Shown here in pieces: positions 63,803 through 64,000 of a stretch of 64,000 nucleotides of DNA. Under the pieces are notes generated by a model. The model had not been told where the DNA came from, did not search any database, and was given only the letters and a program-made list of their open reading frames with translations. The DNA comes from Juglans regia (taxonomy: Eukaryota; Streptophyta; Magnoliopsida; Fagales; Juglandaceae): positions 2,480,001 to 2,544,000 of the forward strand of contig NC_049916.1 in NCBI RefSeq assembly GCF_001411555.2. Reading direction: 5' to 3'. Every line of letters begins with the position of its first letter. Within the stretch, counting starts at the first letter, position 1. Position numbers and translations under genes: made by a program.

Positions 63803-64000
63803 TTAAGGTAGATTTAGAGGTGAGATGAGAATTTTATATTTTATTTTAATGTTTAAAATATTATATTTTAATATTATTATTATATTAAGATTTATAAAAG
63901 TTAAATTGAGATTTGAAAAAGTTAAATTATTTATTATATTTTATATGAAGATTTAAAAAATATGTAATGATGTGATGAAATGAGATGATAATTTTGTATC
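63803..64000. mobile_element. GATGAGATG-family MITE cut by the right edge
   Basis: TTAAGGTAGATTTAGAGGTG, GATGAGAATTTTATATTTTA, core ATTATATTTTAATATTATTA and a terminal GATGAAATGAGATGATAATT continue to the window end. Confidence 0.6.

Overview
This is a nuclear chromosome window from a woody core eudicot. The evidence is intron-rich genes with GT-AG junctions, long AT-rich intergenic DNA, plant-only proteins (a PKIWI502-type oxidoreductase, an acyl-ACP thioesterase, DTX-type MATE carriers) and dense small transposons. A recurrent element with GATGAGATG-type ends suggests Fagales, perhaps the walnut family; that placement is inference. No prokaryotic, organellar or viral coding region was seen.

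Layout. 890-5617 (-) is the 5' part of an ALIX/BRO1-domain gene that runs off the left edge. 6400-10900 (+) encodes a Lys/Ser/His-rich FAM133-like protein with a spliced 5' leader. 12065-15036 (-) is a complete five-exon PKIWI502-type FAD/NAD(P) oxidoreductase. 15814-19649 (-) is a complete nine-exon mitochondrial ATP synthase beta subunit. 19650-24480 is transposon-derived. 24839-25791 (+) is histone chaperone ASF1. 27.7-40.4 kb (+) is a tandem MATE transporter array: an eroded 5' relic, one intact gene (31859-35342) and one copy with a single premature stop (37536-40414). 44501-46947 (+) is an unusual FATB-like acyl-ACP thioesterase. 48118-52566 (-) is a complete twelve-exon phosphatidylserine synthase 1, with a probable 5' leader exon near 55.8-56.1 kb. 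56.1-64.0 kb has no gene I can support, only transposons and microsatellites.

The genes act separately: endosomal sorting, a putative RNA-related nuclear protein, plastid redox, mitochondrial ATP synthesis, chromatin assembly, export of small molecules, plastid fatty-acid release and ER phospholipid synthesis. What links them is ancestry. As I recall the Arabidopsis map, PSS1, ALIX, the PKIWI502-like gene and a MATE cluster lie close together as AT1G15110, AT1G15130, AT1G15140 and AT1G15150-15180, so the window looks like a conserved block with extra genes between.

I found no undescribed multi-gene system. The best leads are the decaying MATE array (one nonsense codon, one relic, one intronic insertion with an empty site), the FATB-like protein without the usual hydrophobic anchor, a four-fold 31-residue repeat in the FAM133-like protein, and several transposon insertions whose target duplications or empty sites can be read directly.
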